Part shown: in pieces, positions 6,363 to 14,037 of the stretch
Position numbering within the stretch: the first letter of the stretch is position 1
Layout: each line of letters starts with the position of its first letter
DNA from: Wenzhouxiangella sp.
GTDB taxonomy: Bacteria; Pseudomonadota; Gammaproteobacteria; Xanthomonadales; Wenzhouxiangellaceae
Direction: 5' to 3'
Assembly: GCA_021767625.1 (NCBI GenBank)
Contig: JAASTB010000018.1
Span: forward strand, 1 to 16,405
Length of the DNA: 16,405 bases
The notes under the pieces: model-generated
Told to the model about the DNA's origin: nothing
The model's input: the letters and a program-made list of their open reading frames with translations, nothing else
Databases searched by the model: none
Translations under genes and position numbers: made by a program

Positions 6363-7404
6363 CAGGCAGGATCAGCTCGACGCGGAATCGGCCGTCCTCT
6401 CGATGGGTCTTCAAACGCGCCCCTTCCTCGTAGGCGAGCGCAAGGCGCTGGCGGATGTTATCGAGCGCCATGCGATTACTCTCCGCCGGTCGCGCCGAGT
6501 CGTCAGGCAGGGGATTGACGACCTCGAAGCGCAGGCGGTGTCGCGAGGCGCGCTCACCGCGAATGGCCAGTTGCCCGCCCTCGGGCAAGCGCGCGATGCC
6601 GTGGACGACTGCATTCTCCACCAATGGCTGGATCAGCAAAGCGGGCAGCTCCTGCTCCAGCGGAAGATCATCTGCCAGCTCCCATTCGACCTTCAGCCGC
6701 TCGCCCAGACGCAGGGCCTCGAGGCGCAGATAGCCCCTGATCAGCTCGAGCTCTTCGGCCAGCGATTGCCTGGCGCCCGAACGCAGCCCCGTGCGAAGCA
6801 GGTCAGACAGGTCGAGTGTGGCCTGTTCGGCCTCGTCGGGTTTGTCGTGAACCAGGCTCGCGATGGTATTGAGGGCGTTGAAGAGAAAATGCGGGCGAAT
6901 GCTGGCCTGGAGCGCATCGAGACGCGCGCTGGCTTCGGCGGCAACCTGCTGCTTCCAGCGTTGCTGCAAAACCAGGTAGCGCACAAGCGCAAGCGAAGCC
7001 AACAGACTGATGAGTGTGTTGCGCAGCACGAACCAGAGTTGATCGCCCTCTCCCACACGCGGGAGAAAAGCCACGACGACCAGGCTCGCAACCACGCAGA
7101 CGATCGGGATGACGAGGAAAACGACCCAGCCCATTCCACTGTCGTTCCCGCGCAGTAGAGAGCGTCTGAGCCCGCAGATCAGCGCGGCCGAGACCAGCAC
7201 CACCCACTGCACGAACAGCAGCGACAAACCGAAATTCAGCCAGAATGTCTCAGGGGTTGCGGTCCCGGCCAGTGCGAAGACCAACGCCACGACCATGCCG
7301 ACGAGCACGAGCAGGAAGGCGCTCGATGCAGTGCAAAGATCGGGAAGGTTGGCCGGCGCCAGCGTCGGGCTCGGCCTTGTGCGTTCCTGATTCACTTCGA
7401 GCAC
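6358..7404 (-). CDS. AlgZ/FimS (LytS-type) membrane sensor histidine kinase
   Basis: A 348-residue inner-membrane sensor kinase with four hydrophobic segments at about residues 27-47, 56-79, 92-114 and 126-146, followed by a His_kinase (PF06580-type) module. The phospho-acceptor motif is IRPHFLFNALNTIASL, with H172 the likely phosphorylated residue. The ATP-binding N-box is IQPLVENAVVHG at about 258-269. The last part reads NRMALDNIRQRL and lacks the glycine-rich G-box of classical kinases, as in Pseudomonas AlgZ/FimS. The start is GTG at 7404, and no clear ribosome site precedes it. The gene lies 93 nt beyond pilE behind a terminator. In Pseudomonas the homologue acts with AlgR on the fimU-pilE operon and on alginate genes. 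No response regulator gene is adjacent here. The family is secure; the specific AlgZ role is inferred. Confidence 0.88.
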   Translation of the reverse strand: MLEVNQERTRPSPTLAPANLPDLCTASSAFLLVLVGMVVALVFALAGTATPETFWLNFGLSLLFVQWVVLVSAALICGLRRSLLRGNDSGMGWVVFLVIPIVCVVASLVVVAFLPRVGEGDQLWFVLRNTLISLLASLALVRYLVLQQRWKQQVAAEASARLDALQASIRPHFLFNALNTIASLVHDKPDEAEQATLDLSDLLRTGLRSGARQSLAEELELIRGYLRLEALRLGERLKVEWELADDLPLEQELPALLIQPLVENAVVHGIARLPEGGQLAIRGERASRHRLRFEVVNPLPDDSARPAESNRMALDNIRQRLALAYEEGARLKTHREDGRFRVELILPA

Positions 7405-7442
7405 ACGAGCCAGTGGGAGAAAGAACGACGATAGCAGAGCAC

Positions 7443-7468
7443 AAAAAAACCCGCCACAGTGGGCGGGT
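7443..7468 (-). terminator. Intrinsic terminator of the minor pilin operon
   Basis: Read on the minus strand, ACCCGCC (7468-7462) pairs with GGCGGGT (7455-7449) around a 6-nt loop. A run of seven T residues (7449-7443) begins at the foot of the second arm. It begins about 30 nt after the pilE stop and 38 nt before the kinase start, so the kinase is probably transcribed separately. Confidence 0.9.
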
Positions 7469-7497
7469 CTTCGGCTTGACCTTTCGAAACCGGCGGA

Positions 7498-7926
7498 CTA
7501 CCAGCAGTCGTCGACGGTTCCGCTACCGCTGACGCCGCGCGTGCCATTGTGGGTCAGCGTGAAGTTCAGGCACTTCTTGTCCCGGTCGAACTGAGCACCT
7601 TGTGGCACGGCAGTCAGCGTGTAGGTTGAAGTTCCAATAGTCTGGTTCGCCGACGGCATGCTGTACTTCTCCGTTTCGGAGTCGATCGGAAAGCTCACCG
7701 AGCAGTTGGCCGAATCATAGGCACTATAGCGTGTATAGCAGCGCTCCAGCGCCTGCGCGGTCTGCATCAGAACGGTTTTCGCCTCGGCGCGGTTGCTCTT
7801 GACCACCTGGTTGGTATAGGCGGGGATAGCGATTGCCGCGACGATAGCCAATATTGCCACCGCCACCAACAGCTCGATAAGCGTGAAGCCATTCGAAGAG
7901 GCACTCATCCATCGAGAAGCACTCAT
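7498..7926 (-). CDS. pilE: PilE-type minor type IV prepilin
   Basis: A 142-residue type IV prepilin. The leader MSASRWMSASSNG ends in glycine and is cut before F14 by prepilin peptidase PilD. The mature chain starts FTLIELLVAVAILAIVAA with the assembly glutamate at mature position 5, forming the membrane and filament-core helix. The globular domain contains C63, C75, C121 and C141, and the last pair would form a C-terminal disulfide loop. Length and position at the 3' end of the fimT-pilV-pilW-pilX-pilY1 cluster identify it as the minor pilin PilE of the tip/priming complex rather than the major pilin. Its ATG overlaps the preceding stop by 4 nt (ATGA), with GGGGG 7 nt upstream. A second in-frame ATG at 7908 lies within an imperfect duplication of the leader start. 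A terminator follows. Confidence 0.92.
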   Translation of the reverse strand: MSASRWMSASSNGFTLIELLVAVAILAIVAAIAIPAYTNQVVKSNRAEAKTVLMQTAQALERCYTRYSAYDSANCSVSFPIDSETEKYSMPSANQTIGTSTYTLTAVPQGAQFDRDKKCLNFTLTHNGTRGVSGSGTVDDCW

Positions 7927-8288
7927 TTCTCAACCCCCAGAATGAAAAGTTCGGGCGGCGCGTGCCCAAGCCTTTCGGCCATTACGTCAACCACGTACCG
8001 AATTCGATCCCCGGCTGACACAGATTGCTTCGGTATATCACGCGAATATTCATCAAACGCAGAGCCCAATCGATTTCTGAGAATCTCTTCTTGATCCTCA
8101 GGCAACCGATATTCCCGACCATCTACGACAATCACATTTGCTTGGGCATCAACCTTATCGACAATGCCCATCCTGACTTCGCTTAACCCATCAGCAATAG
8201 GAGCCTGTGCACTTGACAGAGCGCCAAGACCCGACAACGCGATGAAAGCAATCGTGAATATTGTAAGCCTTAAACCTTGATTCGACAT
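7923..8288 (-). CDS. pilY2: PilY2-like small secreted protein
   Basis: A 121-residue protein starting MSNQGLRLTIFTIAFIALSGL, with a Sec-type signal peptide probably cut after SAQA (about residue 29). The mature part contains a short beta-rich stretch, GIVDKVDAQANVIVVDGREYRLP, then an alpha-helical region and a second beta-rich stretch, SAGDRIRYVVDVM. I chose ATG 8288 because GGAG lies 7 nt upstream; the in-frame start at 8348 would add 20 residues that do not extend the signal peptide sensibly. The position between pilY1 and pilE, with a 4-nt overlap onto pilE, matches Pseudomonas pilY2, a poorly understood fimbrial biogenesis protein. The name rests on position and size and was not confirmed by alignment. 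The gene is noticeably less GC-rich than its neighbours and is separated from pilY1 by an unusually long 130-nt gap. Confidence 0.65.
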   Translation of the reverse strand: MSNQGLRLTIFTIAFIALSGLGALSSAQAPIADGLSEVRMGIVDKVDAQANVIVVDGREYRLPEDQEEILRNRLGSAFDEYSRDIPKQSVSAGDRIRYVVDVMAERLGHAPPELFILGVEK

Positions 8289-8418
8289 TTCGAAGCTCCA
8301 ATAGATGCTGCCTGTTTTACTTCGCGCCATACTTGACGCCTTTCGCAAGCCCGACCCAACCTTCCGGTCTGCACTTTAGACTAGGACAGGATCTCCAGTT
8401 TGAGATTGCAGCGAACTG

Positions 8419-11400
8419 CTAGCGCACTTCACGCCATATCTGTCGACCTTCGCAAATGCTTCCCAGTCGCGTCCAATCCCCATTGTCGACCAGCGGTGGA
8501 ATCTCGATCACCGAACACCATTCGTCCGGCGTGCCGTCCGTCAGGTCGGGCGGCTCGGGGAAGTCCGGATCGTCATCGTCATCGTCATCGTCATCGTCCT
8601 CCGGCTTTCCGGGGAACGTGATAGGCGCGCCCGGGCCACCCGGTGGTCTGATCGTGATGGGCGGCGAGATCGGCGCGCCAGATCCAATGACAGAGGGGCC
8701 GCCACCAGCTCCCGTCAGAGAATCACGGAGATAAAGCCGCTGCGAACCGCCGGGAGTGCAAGCATCGTTGACTGGCTCGAACGTGGCGAAGGTCACGTAG
8801 CCGCCGAAACCGATTCTCGGTGGTCCGAACGTCTTCTCGCCGTTTTGACCGCTTGAGTCAAGGCTGATATACCAGCCGCCGACGCCACCCCCGCTCTCGG
8901 AGGAGGCCAGGTCACCCCACTCGACCGAAGCGCCACGATCACGGATGCCGTAGAACCGCTCGAGCGACTGGTCGGTCTTGTCGGCCTTCTCGATCAGCTT
9001 CCCGGTGCCGAAATAGACGAGCACACCACCGGACGGATCGAGCGTGAGCGCCGGCCGGGATACGATCGGACGACCCGACGAATACAGACCTGAGTCATAC
9101 TTGACGCTTGCCGTGCCGTCCTCGAAATCGAAACGCCACATCGTGCCTTCGAGATCACCCGCGTAAATGCGGTCGACATGCGTCTGCTCGTTGACGTCGC
9201 GCAGTGCAGCGACCCCGGACAGACCGTTGGACCCTGCGTCGCCAACAGGGATTTTCTGCAGGATCTCGCCGTTGGACAGCTTGACGACGAACAGATGCGC
9301 CTGGAGATCCTGGGAGTTGTAGCCGTTGCCGAAGATCGCCACCCAGGTGCCGGCATCATCGTTCAATCGCGTAATGACCGGCTCGCCATAGGTATACCCG
9401 ATATCGGGATCATCCTCGGCGGTCAGCTCCCACATCACATCGTCTTCGTCGAACTCCTCGGGGTCGGTGACGTCTAGCGCATAGACACCCTTACCACCGG
9501 CACCGAGCGTGCCAACAAGGTAGGTGCCCCAGTCGCCCTCGAAATTCGCGTCACCAACGGCAATCTGACCATCCACGAAGTACTTGTGCGAGTAGTTCCT
9601 GTCGGCCAAGTGCTTCAGGTTGCCGTGAACAGAGGCCGGCACGTAGGCAAAGTACTCTTCCAGGTTGCGGGCGTCGAAGGCGTGCAGCATGCCGTCGTTG
9701 GCGCCGACGAATACCGTATCGCGTCGGGCGTAATCACAGCTACCGGTTTCGGGGCAATCGCGCGGATCGTTCTTGTGCCCGGCAATGTAGTCGAGGTAGT
9801 CATCGTCCACGCGCCCCCAACCCTCATTGCCGGCCGTCGAGGCGACGGGGCGGGAATTGATGATATCGCCCAGCATGACGCTTCTTTCCCGAAAGCCGTC
9901 AGGACCTTCCAGGGAATCGTTGCCACGGATATAGCTGATGAGGTTTTCCGCATTCCACAGATCCGAGTCGGCGTCATCGTCGATCGCCAGCCTCTCGCCG
10001 ATATCGCCGGCTGCACCGGTGTCGAACGCGACGGCGCTGCCGTCTCCGATCTGGTCGGGATCACCTTGTTCATCGTTGTCCGGCACGAACGTGTAGATGT
10101 CCCGATTCGAGGTGCCCTTATCCGCCAACTCGTCATTCGCGAATATCACCGTTTCTTCGTAGACATCCTCAGCGATTAGCTCGCCGCTCCAGTCCTCGCT
10201 GTCGAACAGCGCACGATAGACGAATGCGCCGGCATCGAGTCGGGTAGAGCTGACGGCCACGCTGGTCGTCGAATTCGCGCGAGCCACAATTTCCGACAGG
10301 ATGCCGGACAACTTCTCGGCAAACTCGTCGGGATCGGCCGCGCTGAAGAACCCGCCCCGACCATTGATGCCAAAATGCAACAAGTCGTCGATCTTCGATG
10401 AATCGGAAGAATAAGGATTACCCCAGTCCACGGCGTCGCCTTGGAGCACAGCCTGTTGGACATCTTCTGGATCGAGATCACCGGTTACGCCGAGCCCCAC
10501 ACCGAAAGACGTCAAATGCTGCCAGAAAGCCGGATCAGCCTCGTTGACGGGAACACGGTTTTCGAGATCTCCTTGAAGGTCACGCTTCCAATAGTACATC
10601 GCCACGTCACCCAGAGTATTCGGCAAGTTGTCGCGGAAAGGATCGCTTGGTGTGTACCCACCAGACTGGCCATCGGGGCCAGTGTAAGAAGTTGCTCCAC
10701 TTCCATCGGCATTTCCGACGCCCGGGTCGCCTCCATTCCAAAAGCCATCGGTCATCAGAATATGGAAGCTCTGTCGGCATTCCAGGTTTTTGCCATCCGA
10801 ACTGCCAGGAGTTGTAGACCAGGGTCCGCGGGAATCAGTTCGCTCGAAGTACTCACCAACACCTTCGGCGGCTCGTCTCATCGGAGTACTTCCAGTCAAA
10901 TGCCGATCATAGAGCCGCTCGTAAAACGTCTCGCGATCCTCACCGGAAAACGATCTCACCCCATCAATAACCGTACGGGTGCTGACACCATCAACCTGTG
11001 TCGAACCCTTGTTGATAGCTCCAAAACCTACTCGTGCATTGGAGGGAAGTGTCGAAAAGGCCCGTCCGATGCCAGCTCGTGCCACAAGAGCCCTGGATCG
11101 ATAAAAGGTGAACCAGTTCGCGAAGTTTTGCCTTTCCTCGGATACGGTTCTACTGGGTCCGTTCGGCCAATCAAAGCCAGAAACGGGAGTAAGACTTGAA
11201 TCTGCCGGATCCGCTTTATAAGCATTCGAACCGTGAAATTGGTACTTTACATAACTATTAGGAGAGTTGACGCTCCCGGAACCTTTGTACATATAAAAGG
11301 TAATTGGCCAGAATTGGCGCCAGTCGTTTCTGTTCCCATTATCCCACCAGTAGTAATGCCACGTGCGCTCAGTCAAATCCATCCCCCCCAAGCCTGGAGA

Positions 11401-11844
11401 AGCAGGATTATAGAGAGCATCTTCGGGATCGGCAGGGTCAAATAACGAACCATCTGACTTTACCCAAGGCTTATATTGACGGTGCGGATTATATGCCAGA
11501 GCATTTTCCCTAGGACTTCCGTCGACATCAAAAGAGCGAAGTCGTAGGTTCCACGCCTGATTGTCGCCGAACCACGGAATACGCTGGCTGTAATTGACGG
11601 GCCCATATAGGTTATTCGGCCTCGGATACATATGGGACCAGAACGTTATATCGTCCGGCATCGCTTCCCACTGCATCGACCCCGAATCGTCGAATGTAAA
11701 CATGATATTCGGCCCAACGCTGACAGCAACGAACAAGGGCGCATCGGATATTTCAAGCGGTTCCGCCTGCGCAACGTTTGTCGCACCGACCGCGGCGGTC
11801 AGGACGAATGTTGCAAGAAATACCTTGAGCTTCTCTGAACTCAT
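8419..11844 (-). CDS. pilY1: PilY1 type IV pilus tip-associated protein
   Basis: A 1141-residue secreted protein (Pseudomonas PilY1 1161) that primes pilus assembly with the minor pilins and sits at the pilus tip, acting in adhesion and surface sensing. A signal peptide is likely cut after AQA (residue 27). The N-terminal half is a von Willebrand A-like domain with MIDAS motif DDSGSM at 52-57 and ILMTDGFW at about 362-369. The C-terminal half (about 655-1030) is the PilY1 propeller, with conserved VFVGANDGMLHAFDA (711-725), GVYALDVTDP (786-795) and VAIFGNGYNS (835-844). Asp-rich segments at 589-602 and 622-629 are possible Ca2+ sites. The tail (1044-1105) is a Pro/Gly-rich linker with ten consecutive Asp, then a Cys pair (C1110, C1131). 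AGGAG 6 nt before the ATG supports the start. The N-terminal half is much less GC-rich than the C-terminal half. Confidence 0.95.
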   Translation of the reverse strand: MSSEKLKVFLATFVLTAAVGATNVAQAEPLEISDAPLFVAVSVGPNIMFTFDDSGSMQWEAMPDDITFWSHMYPRPNNLYGPVNYSQRIPWFGDNQAWNLRLRSFDVDGSPRENALAYNPHRQYKPWVKSDGSLFDPADPEDALYNPASPGLGGMDLTERTWHYYWWDNGNRNDWRQFWPITFYMYKGSGSVNSPNSYVKYQFHGSNAYKADPADSSLTPVSGFDWPNGPSRTVSEERQNFANWFTFYRSRALVARAGIGRAFSTLPSNARVGFGAINKGSTQVDGVSTRTVIDGVRSFSGEDRETFYERLYDRHLTGSTPMRRAAEGVGEYFERTDSRGPWSTTPGSSDGKNLECRQSFHILMTDGFWNGGDPGVGNADGSGATSYTGPDGQSGGYTPSDPFRDNLPNTLGDVAMYYWKRDLQGDLENRVPVNEADPAFWQHLTSFGVGLGVTGDLDPEDVQQAVLQGDAVDWGNPYSSDSSKIDDLLHFGINGRGGFFSAADPDEFAEKLSGILSEIVARANSTTSVAVSSTRLDAGAFVYRALFDSEDWSGELIAEDVYEETVIFANDELADKGTSNRDIYTFVPDNDEQGDPDQIGDGSAVAFDTGAAGDIGERLAIDDDADSDLWNAENLISYIRGNDSLEGPDGFRERSVMLGDIINSRPVASTAGNEGWGRVDDDYLDYIAGHKNDPRDCPETGSCDYARRDTVFVGANDGMLHAFDARNLEEYFAYVPASVHGNLKHLADRNYSHKYFVDGQIAVGDANFEGDWGTYLVGTLGAGGKGVYALDVTDPEEFDEDDVMWELTAEDDPDIGYTYGEPVITRLNDDAGTWVAIFGNGYNSQDLQAHLFVVKLSNGEILQKIPVGDAGSNGLSGVAALRDVNEQTHVDRIYAGDLEGTMWRFDFEDGTASVKYDSGLYSSGRPIVSRPALTLDPSGGVLVYFGTGKLIEKADKTDQSLERFYGIRDRGASVEWGDLASSESGGGVGGWYISLDSSGQNGEKTFGPPRIGFGGYVTFATFEPVNDACTPGGSQRLYLRDSLTGAGGGPSVIGSGAPISPPITIRPPGGPGAPITFPGKPEDDDDDDDDDDPDFPEPPDLTDGTPDEWCSVIEIPPLVDNGDWTRLGSICEGRQIWREVR
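8569..8598 (-). repeat. GACGAT hexanucleotide repeat encoding ten aspartates in PilY1
   Basis: Read on the minus strand, GACGAT is repeated five times without interruption, coding D1083-D1092 of PilY1. Alternating GAC and GAT codons give a perfect 6-nt period. Unit gain or loss would keep the frame and change linker length by two residues, so length variation between strains is possible. Confidence 0.95.
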
Positions 11845-11864
11845 GTCGGACTCCTGTGGCCTTC

Positions 11865-12401
11865 TCAGTTAGGCCGGAAGAAAATGCTTTGAACGATGGA
11901 TTCGGACGTTCCGGTCGGCCCGGATGCCCTTGCGACGATCATGTAGTACTCGCCCGCGGTCGGGTTGTTGGCGGACGGCGGCGGGCTGCAGTTCGACCCG
12001 AAAAGCTGACCGGCGCCCGACTCCAGGCCGGCGACCTTGAACACCAGGAATTTGCCGCCCGTCTCCGAGGCGGCATTCCAGGATGCACCGTCCCAGTCGT
12101 ACCCGGACATGGTGCAGTTGTTTCGATCCAAACCCGTCTTGTCCAGGTTGGGCGGAACGAAACCGAGCCCGCCCGAGCCGCCCTCGATGTACCGAATGAC
12201 TTTCTGCTCGGCCAGGCGCAGCGTGCCCTCGGCGCGCTGGAATGCGATATTGGCGTCAGCGACGTTACCGGCCATGCGCTCCTGCATGATGGACCCCTGG
12301 CTGGCGCTCAGGCCGAGCATCGTGAGGACCAACAGGAACATCAGCCCGACGAACAGGGCGACGCCGCGTTGCTTCTGAATGTCTGGGAACGGTCGGTTCA
12401 T
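11865..12401 (-). CDS. pilX: PilX-type minor prepilin
   Basis: A 178-residue minor pilin of the type IV pilus priming complex. The leader MNRPFPDIQKQRG ends in glycine. The mature helix begins VALFVGLMFLLVLTMLGLSA, with valine instead of glutamate at mature position 5, as expected for PilX, which like GspK of type II secretion occupies the tip. The PilX_N hallmark SIMQERMAGN follows at about 37-46. The rest (about 47-178) is a globular domain with two cysteines, C96 and C137. The start ATG lies 4 nt after TGAGGA and 7 nt beyond the pilW stop. The stop lies 20 nt before the pilY1 start. It would act with PilV, PilW, FimT, PilE and PilY1. The identification is firm from order and N-terminal motif. 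Confidence 0.93.
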   Translation of the reverse strand: MNRPFPDIQKQRGVALFVGLMFLLVLTMLGLSASQGSIMQERMAGNVADANIAFQRAEGTLRLAEQKVIRYIEGGSGGLGFVPPNLDKTGLDRNNCTMSGYDWDGASWNAASETGGKFLVFKVAGLESGAGQLFGSNCSPPPSANNPTAGEYYMIVARASGPTGTSESIVQSIFFRPN

Positions 12402-12408
12402 GTCGTCC

Positions 12409-13596
12409 TCACATCACGAGCTGTTGGTTGCGCAGGCTGATCGCGGCAAGGAAAGGCTGGCGCAGCCTGCCGTCTTCCTGGTTGGTGATCGTCACGCTCG
12501 CCAGGTCGTAGTCCTCGGTCGTCGTTCCGTCTCCGAGGTTTTCGGGGGACCGAACGAGCAGCGCAAGCCTGGCACCGATGACGAGATCCCAGCTCGCGAC
12601 CTCGCTTGCCGGCAGCCAGTGATTGACGGTCTGGCCGTCGCCGCCTTCGTCGGCGGGATTGCTGTAACCGTAGAGAATCTGCATGTTCTCCACACCCGAA
12701 ACAAGTTCTTCGGTACGCCCCGCCGAAACATCGTGACGGTAGAGGCCCGGCTCACCCGTTTCGTCGTTGAAACCCACGAAGTAGGCGCTCAACTCGACTC
12801 GGTAGACCTGCATGCCGTCGCCGTACTGGGTGGCCCAACTGCCGATGCCGCTGGCGTTGCCGGGGCCGGTGGCCGAGCACGACCCGCCGCTTCTGTTCAA
12901 TTCACTGCCCGTGCCGGTATTCTGGAAGATATCGCCCGTGAAGCCCGACCCGGAGGAATTGATGTTGAGCCGGCAGTTCGTCACCAGCGCGAATTCACCG
13001 GTTTCCAGCCCGTGAGCGCCGGTCAGCTCGAGGGTGTTGTCGGTCGCAGCGGAAGTCGTGGCTGACGTGATGCCCGGGATGACCTCGGTGCGCCGGACGA
13101 CGACCACGTCGCTGCCCGGCACCACTTCATTCTGCAGCCAGGACGGCAGGTTCTCGGTGCTGCCATCCGACAACTGCGCCGTCCACTGCCCGGTCGACTG
13201 ACCGGCGGGATCGAGATCCTCGGGCAGGGTGTAATCGTCGCCCCGCTCGGTGCCGGCGAAGTCCCAGCCCATGATCGAGGTATCGGCGGAGAACAGCCCC
13301 TCCGGCTGCGAGCCACACCCCGTGTTGAAGTGATTCTGGAAAACCAATCGGGAAGCGCATACGCCGCGCGAGGCCGCGCCCCGGAATTCCCGCTTGATGA
13401 CTTCCATGCTGAAGCGGCCGTTTTCCTGAACCCTGGCCAGCGCCTCGTTGGACATGTACGTGGCCTTGGAGCCGAGGAACAACTGGATGACGGCGCCGAG
13501 CACGAGCAGGCCGAGCACCAGGGCGACCATGAGTTCGATCAGGGTGACCCCGTGCTGGGCTCGCCATGTGCGGCTGAAGTTCTTGTTGCGACGCAT
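12409..13596 (-). CDS. pilW: PilW-type minor prepilin
   Basis: A 395-residue minor prepilin, the largest pilin of the priming complex. The leader MRRNKNFSRTWRAQHG is cut before VTLIELMVALVLGLLVLGAV, with the assembly glutamate at mature position 5. The PilW signature GSKATYMSNEALARVQENGRF (two runs, residues about 42-62) follows, then FSMEVIKREFRGAASRG. The large globular domain bears several cysteines and ends in QQLVM. ATG 13596 is preferred because GGGAG lies 7 nt upstream and the leader then has normal length. An in-frame start at 13641 would add 15 residues. It sits 13 nt after the pilV stop and 7 nt before pilX, clearly in one operon. In related systems PilW bridges the other minor pilins to PilX and PilY1, which is known of the family rather than shown here. 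Confidence 0.92.
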   Translation of the reverse strand: MRRNKNFSRTWRAQHGVTLIELMVALVLGLLVLGAVIQLFLGSKATYMSNEALARVQENGRFSMEVIKREFRGAASRGVCASRLVFQNHFNTGCGSQPEGLFSADTSIMGWDFAGTERGDDYTLPEDLDPAGQSTGQWTAQLSDGSTENLPSWLQNEVVPGSDVVVVRRTEVIPGITSATTSAATDNTLELTGAHGLETGEFALVTNCRLNINSSGSGFTGDIFQNTGTGSELNRSGGSCSATGPGNASGIGSWATQYGDGMQVYRVELSAYFVGFNDETGEPGLYRHDVSAGRTEELVSGVENMQILYGYSNPADEGGDGQTVNHWLPASEVASWDLVIGARLALLVRSPENLGDGTTTEDYDLASVTITNQEDGRLRQPFLAAISLRNQQLVM

Positions 13597-13609
13597 TCCA
13601 GTGCTCCCG

Positions 13610-14017
13610 TCAGATCCGTGTTTCCACAACCACGCTTTCACCGCCCGACTCGGCGTCGGCGATTCGATCCTCGTCCCAGCTGACCGTGATCTGGACCACG
13701 CCCAGCTCGCAATCGGTCATGTTCGCCGTCACCGTGCCTCCCGGCAGCTGTGTGGCGGCAAAGTTGCTCCACTCGTCCTTCATCGGTACGTCGCAGACCC
13801 CCGACTGCATGGCCTGAGACCGATTCAATCGCGCAAAATCGGCGATTTCATAGGCCAGGTTGGTCGCCTGCGTTCGGTGGTAGGCGCTCTGCCCCGCCTG
13901 CAGCGAGAACCCCTGCAGGGCGGCCAGTCCGAGCAGGCCGATCGAGAGAACAAGCACGGCGACCAGGACTTCGATCAGGGTGACGCCGCGGGATTTGCCG
14001 ATATTGATGACTTGCAT
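13610..14017 (-). CDS. pilV: PilV-type minor prepilin
   Basis: A 135-residue minor prepilin. The leader MQVINIGKSRG is cut before VTLIEVLVAVLVLSIGLLGLA, carrying the assembly glutamate at mature position 5 and the GLLGLAALQ segment characteristic of PilV. The remaining part is a compact domain with two cysteines (C68 and C94 of the chosen reading). Two in-frame ATGs, 14023 and 14017, compete for the same GGAG element. I chose 14017 because it gives a 9-nt spacing, whereas 14023 gives only 3 nt; the two proteins differ by two residues. The start is about 20 nt after the fimT stop and the stop is 13 nt before pilW. The gene belongs to the priming-complex operon. Confidence 0.9.
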   Translation of the reverse strand: MQVINIGKSRGVTLIEVLVAVLVLSIGLLGLAALQGFSLQAGQSAYHRTQATNLAYEIADFARLNRSQAMQSGVCDVPMKDEWSNFAATQLPGGTVTANMTDCELGVVQITVSWDEDRIADAESGGESVVVETRI

Positions 14018-14037
14018 ATTCATTCGCTCCGGCCCGA

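Noticed and set aside
5579..7404. A new defence island built from the toxin-antitoxin pair plus the kinase
   Set aside because: The kinase is convergent, belongs to a known pilus/alginate regulatory family and shares no operon with the pair; the two are better read as separate modules.
10441..11199. Plus-strand frame opposite pilY1
   Set aside because: pilY1 is intact and recognised throughout; the opposite frame has no motif and no ribosome site.
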